Assembly (NCBI GenBank): GCA_963838885.1
Contig: CAWITB010000048.1
Location: 1-64,000, forward strand
Source of the DNA: JAICMB01 sp963838885
GTDB taxonomy: Bacteria; Acidobacteriota; Terriglobia; Bryobacterales; Bryobacteraceae
DNA: 64,000 bases
Direction of reading: 5' to 3'
Position numbers and translations under genes: made by a program. Of this stretch, positions 36,175 to 45,021 are shown piece after piece. Position 1 is the stretch's first letter; the number at the start of each line of letters is the position of its first letter. The notes beneath the pieces are model-generated. The model saw only the letters and a program-made list of their open reading frames with translations, had not been told where the DNA came from and searched no databases.

Positions 36175-37363
36175 GCGCCAGCTCGCCGTCGGCATCGACG
36201 CCGGAAGCGCCTTCACGCGCTGCGTCATTCTGGAGCTCGAAGACGGCCTGCTCCACTATCTGGGACATGGCGAGGTTGCCTCCGCCGGCTGGACCCGCGG
36301 CCGCTTGATCGATCATCGCGCGGTCCACGCCGGCGTCCGCGCCGCCCTGCACCAGGCCGAATCGATCGCGGGAGTTTCCATCGATGCCCTGGTCGCCGGC
36401 ATCGGCGGCCCAGCCGTGGACGGCTCAAATAGCCGCGGCCTCTACGAATTCGGCCGGCCCCGCCGCGTCGGCCAGGACGAGATCACGTTCGCGATCGAGC
36501 GCGGCTCGCGGGTTCGTCTCGAAGACGACCGCATCCTGCTTCACATGCTGCCGCAGGATTTCACCCTTGATGGCCGCGCCGGCTATCGCCACCCCATCGG
36601 TTCCACGTGTTCGCGCCTCGAGGCCAACATCTACCTCATCACCGCATCGCTTCGCGAGCACGACATGATGCTCGCTGCCGTGCACGAAGCGCATGTCGCC
36701 GTCGAAGAAACCGTATTCGAGCCTCTCGCCTCTTCCTACGCCTGCATCCTGCCCGAAGAGCGCACGCGCGGCGTTGCGCTGGTGGACATCGGGCAGCACT
36801 CCACCGGCATCGTAGTCTATGACGGAGAGGCCGTGCTCCTTGCCAAGAGCATCGCGGTTTCCGCCGACCACTTCACTCGCGACGTGGCCTTCGGTCTCAA
36901 GGTCGCCTATGAAGACGCCGAGCGCCTGAAAATCGAATACGGCTGCGCCATGCTCGGCCTGACCGCCGACAATAGCTTGATCGAAGTGCCCTCGCCCGAG
37001 GGGCGCGCCGCGCGCGAAGCCCCGCGCCGCCAGTTGAACGAAATTCTCGAAGCCCGCGCCGAAGAGCTCTTCACGATGATCCGCCACGAGCTCGCGCAGG
37101 TTGGCATGGAGCAGAGCCTTCTAGAAGGCATCGTGCTCACCGGCGGCGGCGCATTGCTGAACGGCATGTGCGATATGGCCGAGCGCGTTCTGAATTGCCC
37201 GGCGCGCAACGGCCTCGTCATCGGAGTCGACGGCTGGCCCGAAGAGCTGGCGCATACCGCGTGGACAGCCGCCGGCGGCCTCGCCATGTATTCGGCGCGG
37301 TTAAAATCGAAAGGAAATAATCCCCGGAAAGCGCCGGGCTTGGTCGGTCTGGTCTTAAAATAA
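36161..37363 (+). CDS. ftsA: Cell-division protein FtsA
   Basis: An actin-like ATPase of about 400 residues that tethers FtsZ to the membrane. The GTG at 36161 is chosen because GAGGAG lies 7 bases before it and the product starts right before QLAVGIDAGSAFTRCVI (phosphate-1 motif). Further motifs: LVDIGQHSTGIVVYDGEAV (phosphate 2), GIVLTGGGALLNGM (adenosine site), and the 1C domain between them with SHS2-like fold. The C-terminal membrane-targeting helix is weak (GLVGLVLK). Confidence 0.93.
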   Translation: MPAHKRQLAVGIDAGSAFTRCVILELEDGLLHYLGHGEVASAGWTRGRLIDHRAVHAGVRAALHQAESIAGVSIDALVAGIGGPAVDGSNSRGLYEFGRPRRVGQDEITFAIERGSRVRLEDDRILLHMLPQDFTLDGRAGYRHPIGSTCSRLEANIYLITASLREHDMMLAAVHEAHVAVEETVFEPLASSYACILPEERTRGVALVDIGQHSTGIVVYDGEAVLLAKSIAVSADHFTRDVAFGLKVAYEDAERLKIEYGCAMLGLTADNSLIEVPSPEGRAAREAPRRQLNEILEARAEELFTMIRHELAQVGMEQSLLEGIVLTGGGALLNGMCDMAERVLNCPARNGLVIGVDGWPEELAHTAWTAAGGLAMYSARLKSKGNNPRKAPGLVGLVLK

Positions 37364-37384
37364 GCTTGCGGCAAGGAGAACCAA

Positions 37385-38557
37385 ATGGACGCGCTCAAAT
37401 TCGCTATTCAGGATGAAGAGACCATCCTCGAAACCAAAATCAAGGTGATCGGCGTCGGTGGCGGCGGTGGAAACGCCGTCACGCGCATGATGAACGAGGG
37501 CGTCAGCGGCGTGGAATTCTACGCCATCAATACCGACGGCCAGGCCCTCGCCGCTTGTCCGGTTCAGAACAAACTCATGATCGGAGCCAAAGTGACGCAC
37601 GGCCTTGGCGCCGGCTCCGATCCCTCCACGGGGCGCCAGGCCGCGCTCGAGGACACCGAAAAGATTATCGAAATTCTCGAAGGCGCCGACATGGTCTTCA
37701 TCACCGCCGGACTCGGCGGCGGAACTGGTACCGGCGCGGCTCCAGTCGTGGCCTCGCTTTCCAAGGAACTCAACGCCCTCACCGTCGCGGTCGTCACCAA
37801 GCCCTTCGGATTCGAAGGCCCCCGCCGCATGAAGCAGGCCGAGCGCGGCCTCGCTGAAATCGGCGCCACCGTCGATACCGTCATCTCGGTCGGCAACGAC
37901 CGCCTGCTTGAGATCGCCCCCAAAGGCGCCAGTTTCTTCGAAGCGTTCCGCATGGCGGACGACATCCTGCGCCAGGCCGTGCAGGGCATTGCCGATATAA
38001 TTACCACCCCCGGCTTGGTCAACCGCGATTTCGCCGACATCCGCACGATTATGAGCGGCATGGGCTATGCGATGATGGGCGCCGCGACGGGCAAAGGCGA
38101 AAACGCCGCCATCGAAGCCGCGCGTCTCGCCATTGCCTCGCCGCTGATGGAAGAAGGCGGCGTAAAGGGCGCCCGCGGAGTCCTCATCAACATCACCGCT
38201 TCAAGCCGCCTCAGCCTCCACGACGTAAACGAAGCCTGTTCGCTGATCCGGTCCGCCACTCAGAACGACGACGCGCAGATTAACTTCGGCGTTGTCCTCG
38301 ACGAGACCATGCAGAACGAGGTGAAGATCACCGTCATTGCAACAGGCTTCGAGCGCGATCATCTCCCCGAGCTCGTCCGCAAATCGGCTCCGGCCCCCGC
38401 GCCCGCGCCGCCCCAGCGCGCTCCGGAACCCGTCCCCATCGAAGCGGCGCCATTATTTGAAGCGCCCGCGCCCGCCGCTCCGGAACCGCAAGAAGCTCCG
38501 CTGCCCGACATCGACGTCCCCGCCTACCTCCGCCGCGACCGGCGCTTGTATCAGTAG
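37385..38557 (+). CDS. ftsZ: Cell-division GTPase FtsZ
   Basis: Tubulin-like GTPase of 390 residues that forms the Z-ring. KVIGVGGGGGNAVTRM begins the core, G111-G-G-T-G-T-G117 is the tubulin signature, NRDFADIRTIMSGMGYAMMG contains the T7 catalytic loop region, and SSRLSLHDVNEA follows. A Pro/Ala/Glu-rich linker (about 330-375) leads to the C-terminal peptide DIDVPAYLRRD that binds FtsA. AAGGAG lies 8 bases before the ATG. It is the last gene of the cluster. Confidence 0.96.
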   Translation: MDALKFAIQDEETILETKIKVIGVGGGGGNAVTRMMNEGVSGVEFYAINTDGQALAACPVQNKLMIGAKVTHGLGAGSDPSTGRQAALEDTEKIIEILEGADMVFITAGLGGGTGTGAAPVVASLSKELNALTVAVVTKPFGFEGPRRMKQAERGLAEIGATVDTVISVGNDRLLEIAPKGASFFEAFRMADDILRQAVQGIADIITTPGLVNRDFADIRTIMSGMGYAMMGAATGKGENAAIEAARLAIASPLMEEGGVKGARGVLINITASSRLSLHDVNEACSLIRSATQNDDAQINFGVVLDETMQNEVKITVIATGFERDHLPELVRKSAPAPAPAPPQRAPEPVPIEAAPLFEAPAPAAPEPQEAPLPDIDVPAYLRRDRRLYQ

Positions 38558-38720
38558 ACAGAAGGGTGCGTTAATACATTTGACTCGCAACCAGCCATGG
38601 CCGAAGCGACGAGCAAAGAAATCCGCCGCGCTTTGTGGCCGGCCTTTTGTTAGTGCCGCCTCAATAATATTTGAATCGTGATCGTTGGAGTGGTTAGGCT
38701 AGGGCTACTCCAAATCCGGG
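38558..38720. other. Spacer downstream of ftsZ
   Basis: No gene is seen. The stretch contains an AT-richer part (about 38650-38710) compared with the surroundings, but I could not identify a clear factor-independent terminator. Confidence 0.3.
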
Positions 38721-39286
38721 TTACTGTTGCGATCCTTGCCCCAACTGTGCGCCAGTCGCTTCTGGTTGATCGTGCTGCTGACGGCGTCCCATTTCCCCGA
38801 GTTTCAAAGCAGCAATAAACTCTGCGCCGAGAGCCGGGATATCCGGTTCGCCACTATCGGCGCGTCCTTTTAATTCTTGTTCAAGCTCCCATGTCAGGAG
38901 AAAATTCACCCTTGACAAACCACGCGCAAGCGCTGATGCGGAATCAATAGGAGCCTTGCAGAATGTCGAAAGGTTATATTTAAGCAATTCGATGCAGTCG
39001 CCCTGAGAATGCTCTTTGAGCATCTTGTTCGTTCGGACATTCGTCGAGAGTTGCTCAGGGCTTGGGCGTTCTTCCCGGGCTGTCCTATTGACCTGCGCCG
39101 GAATATCCGGGTGCCGTCGCGCAAACACTCTGCCACCCTGTCTCCGTAGCACAGATGCGTACTCGGGGATCGATCTTGACTAAGTGCAAGCGCATGCTGT
39201 AGCGTCGTGTGTTTTCCAATTGTGCCGGGCAAGCTGCCGCGCCAAAATCCCGGCTCGATCCGCCGCAAGCTGCCGGATGGAAGCAT
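38721..39286 (-). pseudogene. Decayed hypothetical gene
   Basis: Two partly overlapping minus-strand frames look protein-like in succession. The C-terminal one (to about 39023) contains amphipathic helices (CIELLKYNLSTFCKAPID, SRVNFLLTWELEQELKGRA) and ends in a Gln-rich tail. The N-terminal one has a segment SLPGTIGKHTTLQHALALSQ. I do not recognise a family. Most likely one gene broken by frameshift; a shorter intact ORF starting at 39023 is also possible. Confidence 0.35.
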
Positions 39287-39309
39287 CTCCGAAGCACGCG
39301 AACTCCGGG

Positions 39310-39808
39310 TCTTGCTTCATCGCGGAGGCAATGCTCCAATCACCCGATCACGCCGGATCGTTGGACGCGGTCGGCAAGCATTCCCGCCGCAATGCCGCTG
39401 TATACGCTGCGCCAACCAGGTCGGCCCACCCGAGAAAAATCTGCGCTGAGTTTGGCCAGAAAGTAGCCGGTATTACGCTCTGCCGGCCGGCGCCATAGAT
39501 CATACGCACACGTGCCGGGCGAATCAAGCGCAATATGCCGGACCGGATTCCCGTAATCGTTTTGAAGACTTGCCGTGGACAGAGACGCTCACGGAGAGGG
39601 CATGGGAACCGGTCTCCTGTGAGATGCGGTACTCCGCAATCTCCAGGCCGCCGAAATTGCGGTCGTCCGCGCAATCTTAGTGCATGCGATGTCTGAAGGC
39701 GCGAAACGACTTTATGAGAAATATGGTTTCATAGCATCGCCAGTCGATCCCATGACCGTCATGATCAGCACGGCAGAGGCGGCCAGTATCATCGGCGGCA
39801 AGTTTTAA
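39310..39808 (+). pseudogene. GNAT-family N-acetyltransferase (TacT-like toxin) pseudogene
   Basis: The C-terminal half is a clear GNAT fold of the toxin type: LAVDRDAHGEGMGTGLL, an in-frame TGA (CGA expected), DAVLRNLQAAEIAVVRAILV, then EGAKRLYEKYGFIASPVDP and an ending IIGGKF at TAA 39806-39808. Upstream, in other frames, GRIKRNMPDRIPVIVL and a stretch coding CANQVGPPEKNL match the expected order of the same family. At least two frameshifts and a nonsense codon separate the pieces. TacT-like toxins acetylate charged tRNA; no cognate antitoxin was recognised. Confidence 0.75.
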
Positions 39809-39855
39809 ACAGGCCGATGTCGGCGTTACGCCATTTCTTGATAAAGTAGGCCGTT

Positions 39856-41047
39856 ATGGATCTCAACCTCACCCCGCGCGAGCGGCAGTTCCGCGACGAG
39901 TTGCGCGCCTGGCTGGCCACCAATGTTCCACACGATTGGGAGCGGCATCGCCTGGAAGATTCCATGCAGCAGCGCTTTAGCCTTTTTGCGGGAGTGGCAA
40001 AAAAAAGTGTACGACGGAGGATGGTCCGGCGTCTCCTGGCCCAGCGAATACGGCGGCCGCGGAGCGACTTTAACCGAGCAGGTCATATTCTCCGAGGAGA
40101 TGGGCCGCGCGGGAGCGCCCCCTTTGGCCAACGTGCTGGGGCTGGCTCTGGTCGGGCCCACCATCATTGCGTTTGGGACCGAAGAACAGAAAAAGCGCTA
40201 CCTGCCCAAAATTCTCAGTGGCGAGGAGATCTGGTGTCAGGGATTTTCGGAACCGAATGCGGGGTCGGACCTTGCCAATGTCCGTACGGAAGCCCGGCTC
40301 GACAGAGATGAGTTTATCGTCAACGGGCAGAAGGTCTGGAACAGCTATGGATGGGCCGCCGACTGGTGCGCACTGCTGACGCGCACCGATCCGGATTCGC
40401 GCAAGCACAAGGGCCTTACATACGTCCTGGTCGATATGCACAGCCCCGGCGTCGAGGTTCGGCCCCTTTTGCAAATGACCGGAGAATCGGAGTTCGCGGA
40501 GATTTTCTTCCGCGATGTCCGCGTGCCCGCCACGAACGCGCTGGGTCCGGTTGGCGATGGATGGAACGTGGCGATCGGGACTCTGATGCATGAGAGAGCG
40601 ACGCTCGGAGCTTCGGTGCAGGTTGCTTACCGGCGACAGCTCGACCGCTTGATCGAGCTGTCGCATACGTTGCAGCGCGGCGGAAAACCCGCGTCGGAAG
40701 ATCCCATGATGCGCCAGAAACTCGCGCAGTGTCACGCCGAGCTCGAGATCATGCGCTTGAACCAGATGCGATCGATCGGCAAGATCAATCGCAGCGGTGT
40801 CCCGGGGGCCGAGGGATCGATTCAAAAAATCTTCTGGAGCGAGTTCAATCAACGCTTCCAGCAGGTCGCCATGGAGATGCTCGGACCATCGGGGCAGCTT
40901 ACGAAAGGCGCCGCGGGCGCGACCGACGATGGCATCTGGGCGTATTCGTTCTTAAGGGCGCGAGGCAATACCATTGAGGCCGGAACTTCGGAGATCCAGC
41001 GCAACATCGTGGGCCACTTCGTGCTCGGCCTTCCTAAGAGCTATTAG
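39856..41047 (+). CDS. Acyl-CoA dehydrogenase, one frameshift
   Basis: A flavoprotein of about 396 residues that oxidises acyl-CoA to enoyl-CoA. N-terminal part MDLNLTPRERQFRDELRAWL (frame 1), then FLREWQKKVYDGGWSGVSWP (frame 2) onward: CQGFSEPNAGSDLANVRTEA, GQKVWNSYGWAADWCALLTR, and the C-terminal RARGNTIEAGTSEIQRNIVG with its FAD-contact motif. Removing A39979 restores RFAFLREW. The AGTSEIQRN motif and the next acyl-CoA dehydrogenase, 12 bp downstream, suggest a heterodimeric enzyme as used for sterol, branched or aromatic-type acyl substrates. Confidence 0.9.
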
Positions 41048-41059
41048 GGGAACCCGTAC

Positions 41060-42145
41060 ATGCACTTCGGATTGACGGAAACACAGGAAACCCTGAAGAA
41101 ATCGGCGCGCGAGTTTCTTAATGCCGAATGTCCCGTCGCGGTTGTGCGCAAGATCATCGCATCGGAGACCGGCTTCGATGCGGAGCTATGGTCGAAGATC
41201 GCGGAGCAGGGTTGGACGGGGCTGTTGATTGCGGAACAATACGGCGGCCACGGCATGGGCCTGGTCGAAATGGCCCTGGTGCTCGAGGAGATGGGCCGCG
41301 CGCTGCTGCCGCTGCCTTTTCTGAGCACGACGCTGCTGGCGGCCGTAGTTATCGAGCGCGGAGGAACCGAAGAACAGAAACGCCGTTATCTGAGCGCCAT
41401 CGCAAGCGGCCAGGCCAAGGCCACGCTCGCGCAATTCGACCAGAACCATACGGCGCGTTTCGTGCGCGATGCGGCAGGGGCCGATTTTATCGTCTGCGCG
41501 GCGGACGACGAGCTGGCGATCGTGCCGGCCGGCGCAGACGAATTGAGGATCGCTTATACGCCGGCGCTCGATCTGACGCGCCGCATATACGATGTGGAGT
41601 TGAAAGACACGAACGTATTGCGCGAAGGCATGATCGCGCGGGGACAGCGCGCCAGCGAGATTCTCAACGCTGCGCTCGATACCGCCACTGCCGGGCTTAC
41701 CGCCGAGATGACCGGCGGCATGCAGCGCCTGCTCGAGATCACGGTGGCGTACGCGAAGACGCGCCAGCAGTTTGGCCGCCCCATCGGGCAGTTTCAAGCC
41801 GTCCAGCATCTTTGCGCCGACATGCTCCTGCTGACCGAAAGCTCGCGCTCTGCCGCTTATTACGCTTGCTACGCCGTCAACGAGCAGTTGCCGGAAGCGG
41901 CGGAAGCCGTTTCCATCGCGAAGAGCTACGCGAGCGACGCTTATCGCGAGGTGGGCAATCGCGCCATACAGGTCCACGGCGGCATGGGGTTTACATGGGA
42001 AAACGATTGCCATCTTTATTACCGCCGCGCCAAGGCGTCCGAGATTGCCTTCGGCGATGCCCTGTATCATCGCGAACGGCTGGCGCGAATCGTGATCGAC
42101 GGACGACAAGCATCCACCGCCACCCCCGCCGCGCTTGGCCATTAA
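41060..42145 (+). CDS. Acyl-CoA dehydrogenase, second subunit
   Basis: A 361-residue acyl-CoA dehydrogenase paralogue directly behind the first. It shows MHFGLTETQETLKKSAREFL, a WSKIAEQGWTGLLIAEQYGG segment, and KTRQQFGRPIGQFQAVQHLC, typical of the FAD-binding helices, plus QVHGGMGFTWENDCHLYYRR near the end. It is shorter than a usual ACAD and lacks an obvious catalytic Glu in the canonical place, as in the non-catalytic partner of ACAD heterotetramers (known from actinobacterial steroid degradation); this is inference. No CoA ligase or hydratase adjoins. Confidence 0.9.
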   Translation: MHFGLTETQETLKKSAREFLNAECPVAVVRKIIASETGFDAELWSKIAEQGWTGLLIAEQYGGHGMGLVEMALVLEEMGRALLPLPFLSTTLLAAVVIERGGTEEQKRRYLSAIASGQAKATLAQFDQNHTARFVRDAAGADFIVCAADDELAIVPAGADELRIAYTPALDLTRRIYDVELKDTNVLREGMIARGQRASEILNAALDTATAGLTAEMTGGMQRLLEITVAYAKTRQQFGRPIGQFQAVQHLCADMLLLTESSRSAAYYACYAVNEQLPEAAEAVSIAKSYASDAYREVGNRAIQVHGGMGFTWENDCHLYYRRAKASEIAFGDALYHRERLARIVIDGRQASTATPAALGH

Positions 42146-42173
42146 TCGCGATCCGCGTTAAAATTGAGCATTC

Positions 42174-43169
42174 ATGTCCATCTCCCGACGCGATCTATTG
42201 AAGAGCGCCGCGGCCGCCGCGACGGCGCCCACGCTGCTCCTCGCCGGTAAGGCCGCCACTCTCGGCGGCGGCGCGCACACCTACGAGTTCGTCGGCGACT
42301 GGGGCCCTTTGCCCAACGGCCGCCAATACGGCTACACGCACGGAGTCGCGATGGATTCCGAGCAGCGCATCATCATTCATAACCGCTCCAAGGACGCCGT
42401 CGCGATTTTCGATCACGACGGCAAGTTCGTCAAGAGCTGGGGCGAGGATTTCGAGCTGGGCGCTCATGGCCTACTACTGCATCGCGAAGGCAATGCCGAG
42501 TTTTTATATCTAGCCGACCCGGAGCGGCACCTCGTCGCAAAAACCACGCTCGACGGCGAGCGCTTGTGGGTCTTGCGTTACCCGCGGGAATGCGGCGCTT
42601 ACGAGCGTGAAGAGCAGTATAAGCCTACGAATGTCGCGATCGCTCCGAACGGCGACATCTACATCGCCGACGGATACGGCTTGAGCTGGATTCATCAGTA
42701 CAACTCAAAGGCCGAGTACATCCGATCCTGGGGCGGCAAGGGCAAGGAAGCCGGTAAGCTCGATTGCCCGCACGGCATCTGGATCGATACGCGCGGAGCG
42801 CAACCGCTCGTCACGGTCGCGGACCGCAGTAATGCGCGTCTTCAGAATTTCACCCTCGATGGCAAGCATGCCGGTTTCGTCAACGACGAACTGCGGCGCC
42901 CTTGCCACTTCGATCAGAAAAACGGCGAGCTGCTCATTCCGGATTTGTGGGGCCGCCTCACGATCTTCGACAAGAACAACAAGCTGATTACGCATCTCGG
43001 CGACAACCCGGAAATCTGGAAGACGAAGGGTTGGCCCAATATTCCGCACGAAATGCGCGAGACGGGCAAATTCGTTTCGCCTCATGCGGCCTGCTGGGAT
43101 CGCGAAGGGAACATCTACGTGGTGGAGTGGATCGCCGATGGCCGCGTCACCAAGTTGCGCCGGGTGTAA
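42174..43169 (+). CDS. NHL-repeat beta-propeller protein, Tat-exported
   Basis: A 331-residue protein with a twin-arginine signal (SISRRDLLKSAAAAATAPTL). The mature part is a six-bladed propeller of NHL-type repeats: GVAMDSEQRIIIHNRS, AIFDHDGKFVKSWG, PTNVAIAPNGDIYIADGYG, HQYNSKAEYIRSWGGKGKEA, HGIWIDTRG, and AACWDREGNIYVVEWIADGR. Such exported propellers bind ligands or act as lyases or amidating-enzyme-like proteins; no catalytic residues could be assigned. Its stop codon overlaps the start of the Hsp70-like gene (TAATG), so the two are co-translated. Confidence 0.85.
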   Translation: MSISRRDLLKSAAAAATAPTLLLAGKAATLGGGAHTYEFVGDWGPLPNGRQYGYTHGVAMDSEQRIIIHNRSKDAVAIFDHDGKFVKSWGEDFELGAHGLLLHREGNAEFLYLADPERHLVAKTTLDGERLWVLRYPRECGAYEREEQYKPTNVAIAPNGDIYIADGYGLSWIHQYNSKAEYIRSWGGKGKEAGKLDCPHGIWIDTRGAQPLVTVADRSNARLQNFTLDGKHAGFVNDELRRPCHFDQKNGELLIPDLWGRLTIFDKNNKLITHLGDNPEIWKTKGWPNIPHEMRETGKFVSPHAACWDREGNIYVVEWIADGRVTKLRRV

Positions 43170-44704
43170 TGCGGGCCGGAATCGATTTCGGTACCACGCG
43201 GACTGTAGTAGCCACGGTCGATCGCGGCAATTATCCTCTGGTTTCATTCGAAGCGCCCGACGGGGATTCTCACGACTGGTTTCCGTCGCTGGTCGCGGTT
43301 CGAGGCGAGCAGCGCCTCTACGGCTGGGAGGCGTGGGCGCGGCAGCAGGATCCAGAGTGGACGGTCGTGCGCTCGCTCAAGCGCGTGCTCGAAGATGCCG
43401 GCCCGCGCACTCGCATTGAGATCGGCGGCCAGAGCGTTCCGTTGTTGCAGTTGCTGATCGAGATGGCGCGCGCGCTGCGGGCGAAATTGCCGCACGAAAA
43501 GCTCGAGGTCATGCTTGGCGTCCCCGCGAATGCCAATGGAAACCAGCGTTTTCTCACCGCCGAGGCGTTCCGCTGCGCTGGCTTCGACGTGCTCGGCTTG
43601 CTGAATGAACCCTCCGCGGCAAGTCTCGAATACGCTCACAAAAACAAGGGCTCCGGGCTGCTGCTCGTCTACGATCTGGGCGGCGGGACGTTCGATGCAA
43701 CGATCGTCGAAATGGGCCAGCGGGAGCATCGGGTCGTCGTTTCAGACGGCATTTCGACTCTCGGAGGAGACGATTTCGATCATGTCATGGCGGAGATGGC
43801 CGCGGGGGCGGAGAATACTCGCCTCACGCAGTCCGAATCCTTTCGATTACATGAGGAGTGCCGCTCAAAAAAAGAAGCGCTGCACCCCAATACCCGAAAA
43901 ATCGTGCTTGACCTCGATGCGGTCCGCGAGGGGCTGGGCAGCGTCTCGATTCCGATCAACGACTATTACGACCGCTGCCGTCCGATGCTGGACGAGACCG
44001 TACGATTAGTCGAGGATCTGCTGGCTTCCCAGGAGGCGGAAAGTATCGAGGCGCTCTATGTTACGGGCGGCGGAAGCGAACTGCCGTTGGTCGGGCGCGT
44101 GTTGCGGGAGAAATTCGGGCGGCGCGTGAAACGCTCGGCATATACCAGATCCGCGACCGCCATTGGCTTGGCGATCCAGGCGGATTCGCAGGCCGGCTAC
44201 GTGCTGCGCGATCATTTTACGCGCTATTTTGGCGTTTGGCGCGAAGCCGATGAAGGGCGCACGATTATCTTCGATCCGCTGTTCACCAAAGGAGCTTCGT
44301 TGCCCGCGCGCGGCGAGCCGGCCCTCCAGATCAATCGCGAGTATTGTCCCGTGCACAACGTCGGCGTGTTCCGGTACCTCGAGTGCAGCAACATCGACGA
44401 GGGTGGCCGGCCAAGCGGGGACATCACCGTGTGGGACGAGATTCGCTTTCCGTTCGATCCGGAGCTCGACGTGGCGGACGACGTTCCGGTGCTGCATCTG
44501 GATCGCGTGCGCCACCAGTCCATCGAAGAGAAATACGCCTGCGATGCGGGCGGCGCGGTGACGGTGACGATCCGCAACGATACGGCCGGCTATTCGCGGG
44601 AATATCGGCTCGGCCGCTGGGCCGCGAAAGATGTCCCTATCGCCCCCGGAAAACACAAGAATTCGCGCGCGGTCAAAGGCCGCCACTCGCAGCTAGGGAA
44701 ATAG
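43169..44704 (+). CDS. Hsp70-family (DnaK-like) ATPase protein
   Basis: About 511 residues from the ATG at 43169 that overlaps the previous stop; the open frame extends further upstream, but this is where the actin-like ATPase fold begins (AGIDFGTTRTVVATVDRG). Phosphate-2 YDLGGGTFDATIVEM, LNEPSAASLEY, STLGGDDFDHVM and ALYVTGGGSELPLVGRVL are all present. The C-terminal domain (about 370-511) is beta-rich but shorter than and different from the DnaK substrate-binding domain and lid. This resembles the Hsp70-like proteins of unknown client seen in many bacteria. The coupling to the exported propeller is unexplained. Confidence 0.87.
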   Translation: MRAGIDFGTTRTVVATVDRGNYPLVSFEAPDGDSHDWFPSLVAVRGEQRLYGWEAWARQQDPEWTVVRSLKRVLEDAGPRTRIEIGGQSVPLLQLLIEMARALRAKLPHEKLEVMLGVPANANGNQRFLTAEAFRCAGFDVLGLLNEPSAASLEYAHKNKGSGLLLVYDLGGGTFDATIVEMGQREHRVVVSDGISTLGGDDFDHVMAEMAAGAENTRLTQSESFRLHEECRSKKEALHPNTRKIVLDLDAVREGLGSVSIPINDYYDRCRPMLDETVRLVEDLLASQEAESIEALYVTGGGSELPLVGRVLREKFGRRVKRSAYTRSATAIGLAIQADSQAGYVLRDHFTRYFGVWREADEGRTIIFDPLFTKGASLPARGEPALQINREYCPVHNVGVFRYLECSNIDEGGRPSGDITVWDEIRFPFDPELDVADDVPVLHLDRVRHQSIEEKYACDAGGAVTVTIRNDTAGYSREYRLGRWAAKDVPIAPGKHKNSRAVKGRHSQLGK

Positions 44705-45021
44705 AGTCCCTCAGCCCGTCCGCATAACGCGAGAAATGCCGACCATGAGAACATCCCCGGTCCGCTACCGGTTCTTCTTTAAAGCTTCGATTGCAACGAA
44801 CCCAAGCATGTTCATATTCAGTGCGAGGATCGCGCATGTGAGCATTGGCTCAGCCCGCCGGCATTGGGTGGCGAACTAGCACCGTTGGCTTGGTCCAGGC
44901 GCCTGTCCGAGACCAGCCCGTAGCAACGCTCTCAATTCGAGATTATCGGCGGCGGCTCCGGTATGCGCCACAGTATAATTAAGCTTCCCCCGGGAAATTC
45001 CCAAGCAAGGATCATCGAAGA
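44705..45021. other. recA upstream intergenic region
   Basis: A 317-bp gap. A TATAAT occurs at 44974-44979, 42 bp before the recA ATG, with no convincing -35 element. I searched by eye for a LexA box and did not find one I would defend. Confidence 0.4.

Noticed and set aside
39610..39620. Selenocysteine at the in-frame TGA of the GNAT gene
   Set aside because: Family members have Arg here, the N-terminal half is frameshifted as well, and no SECIS-like hairpin was seen; nonsense mutation is simpler.
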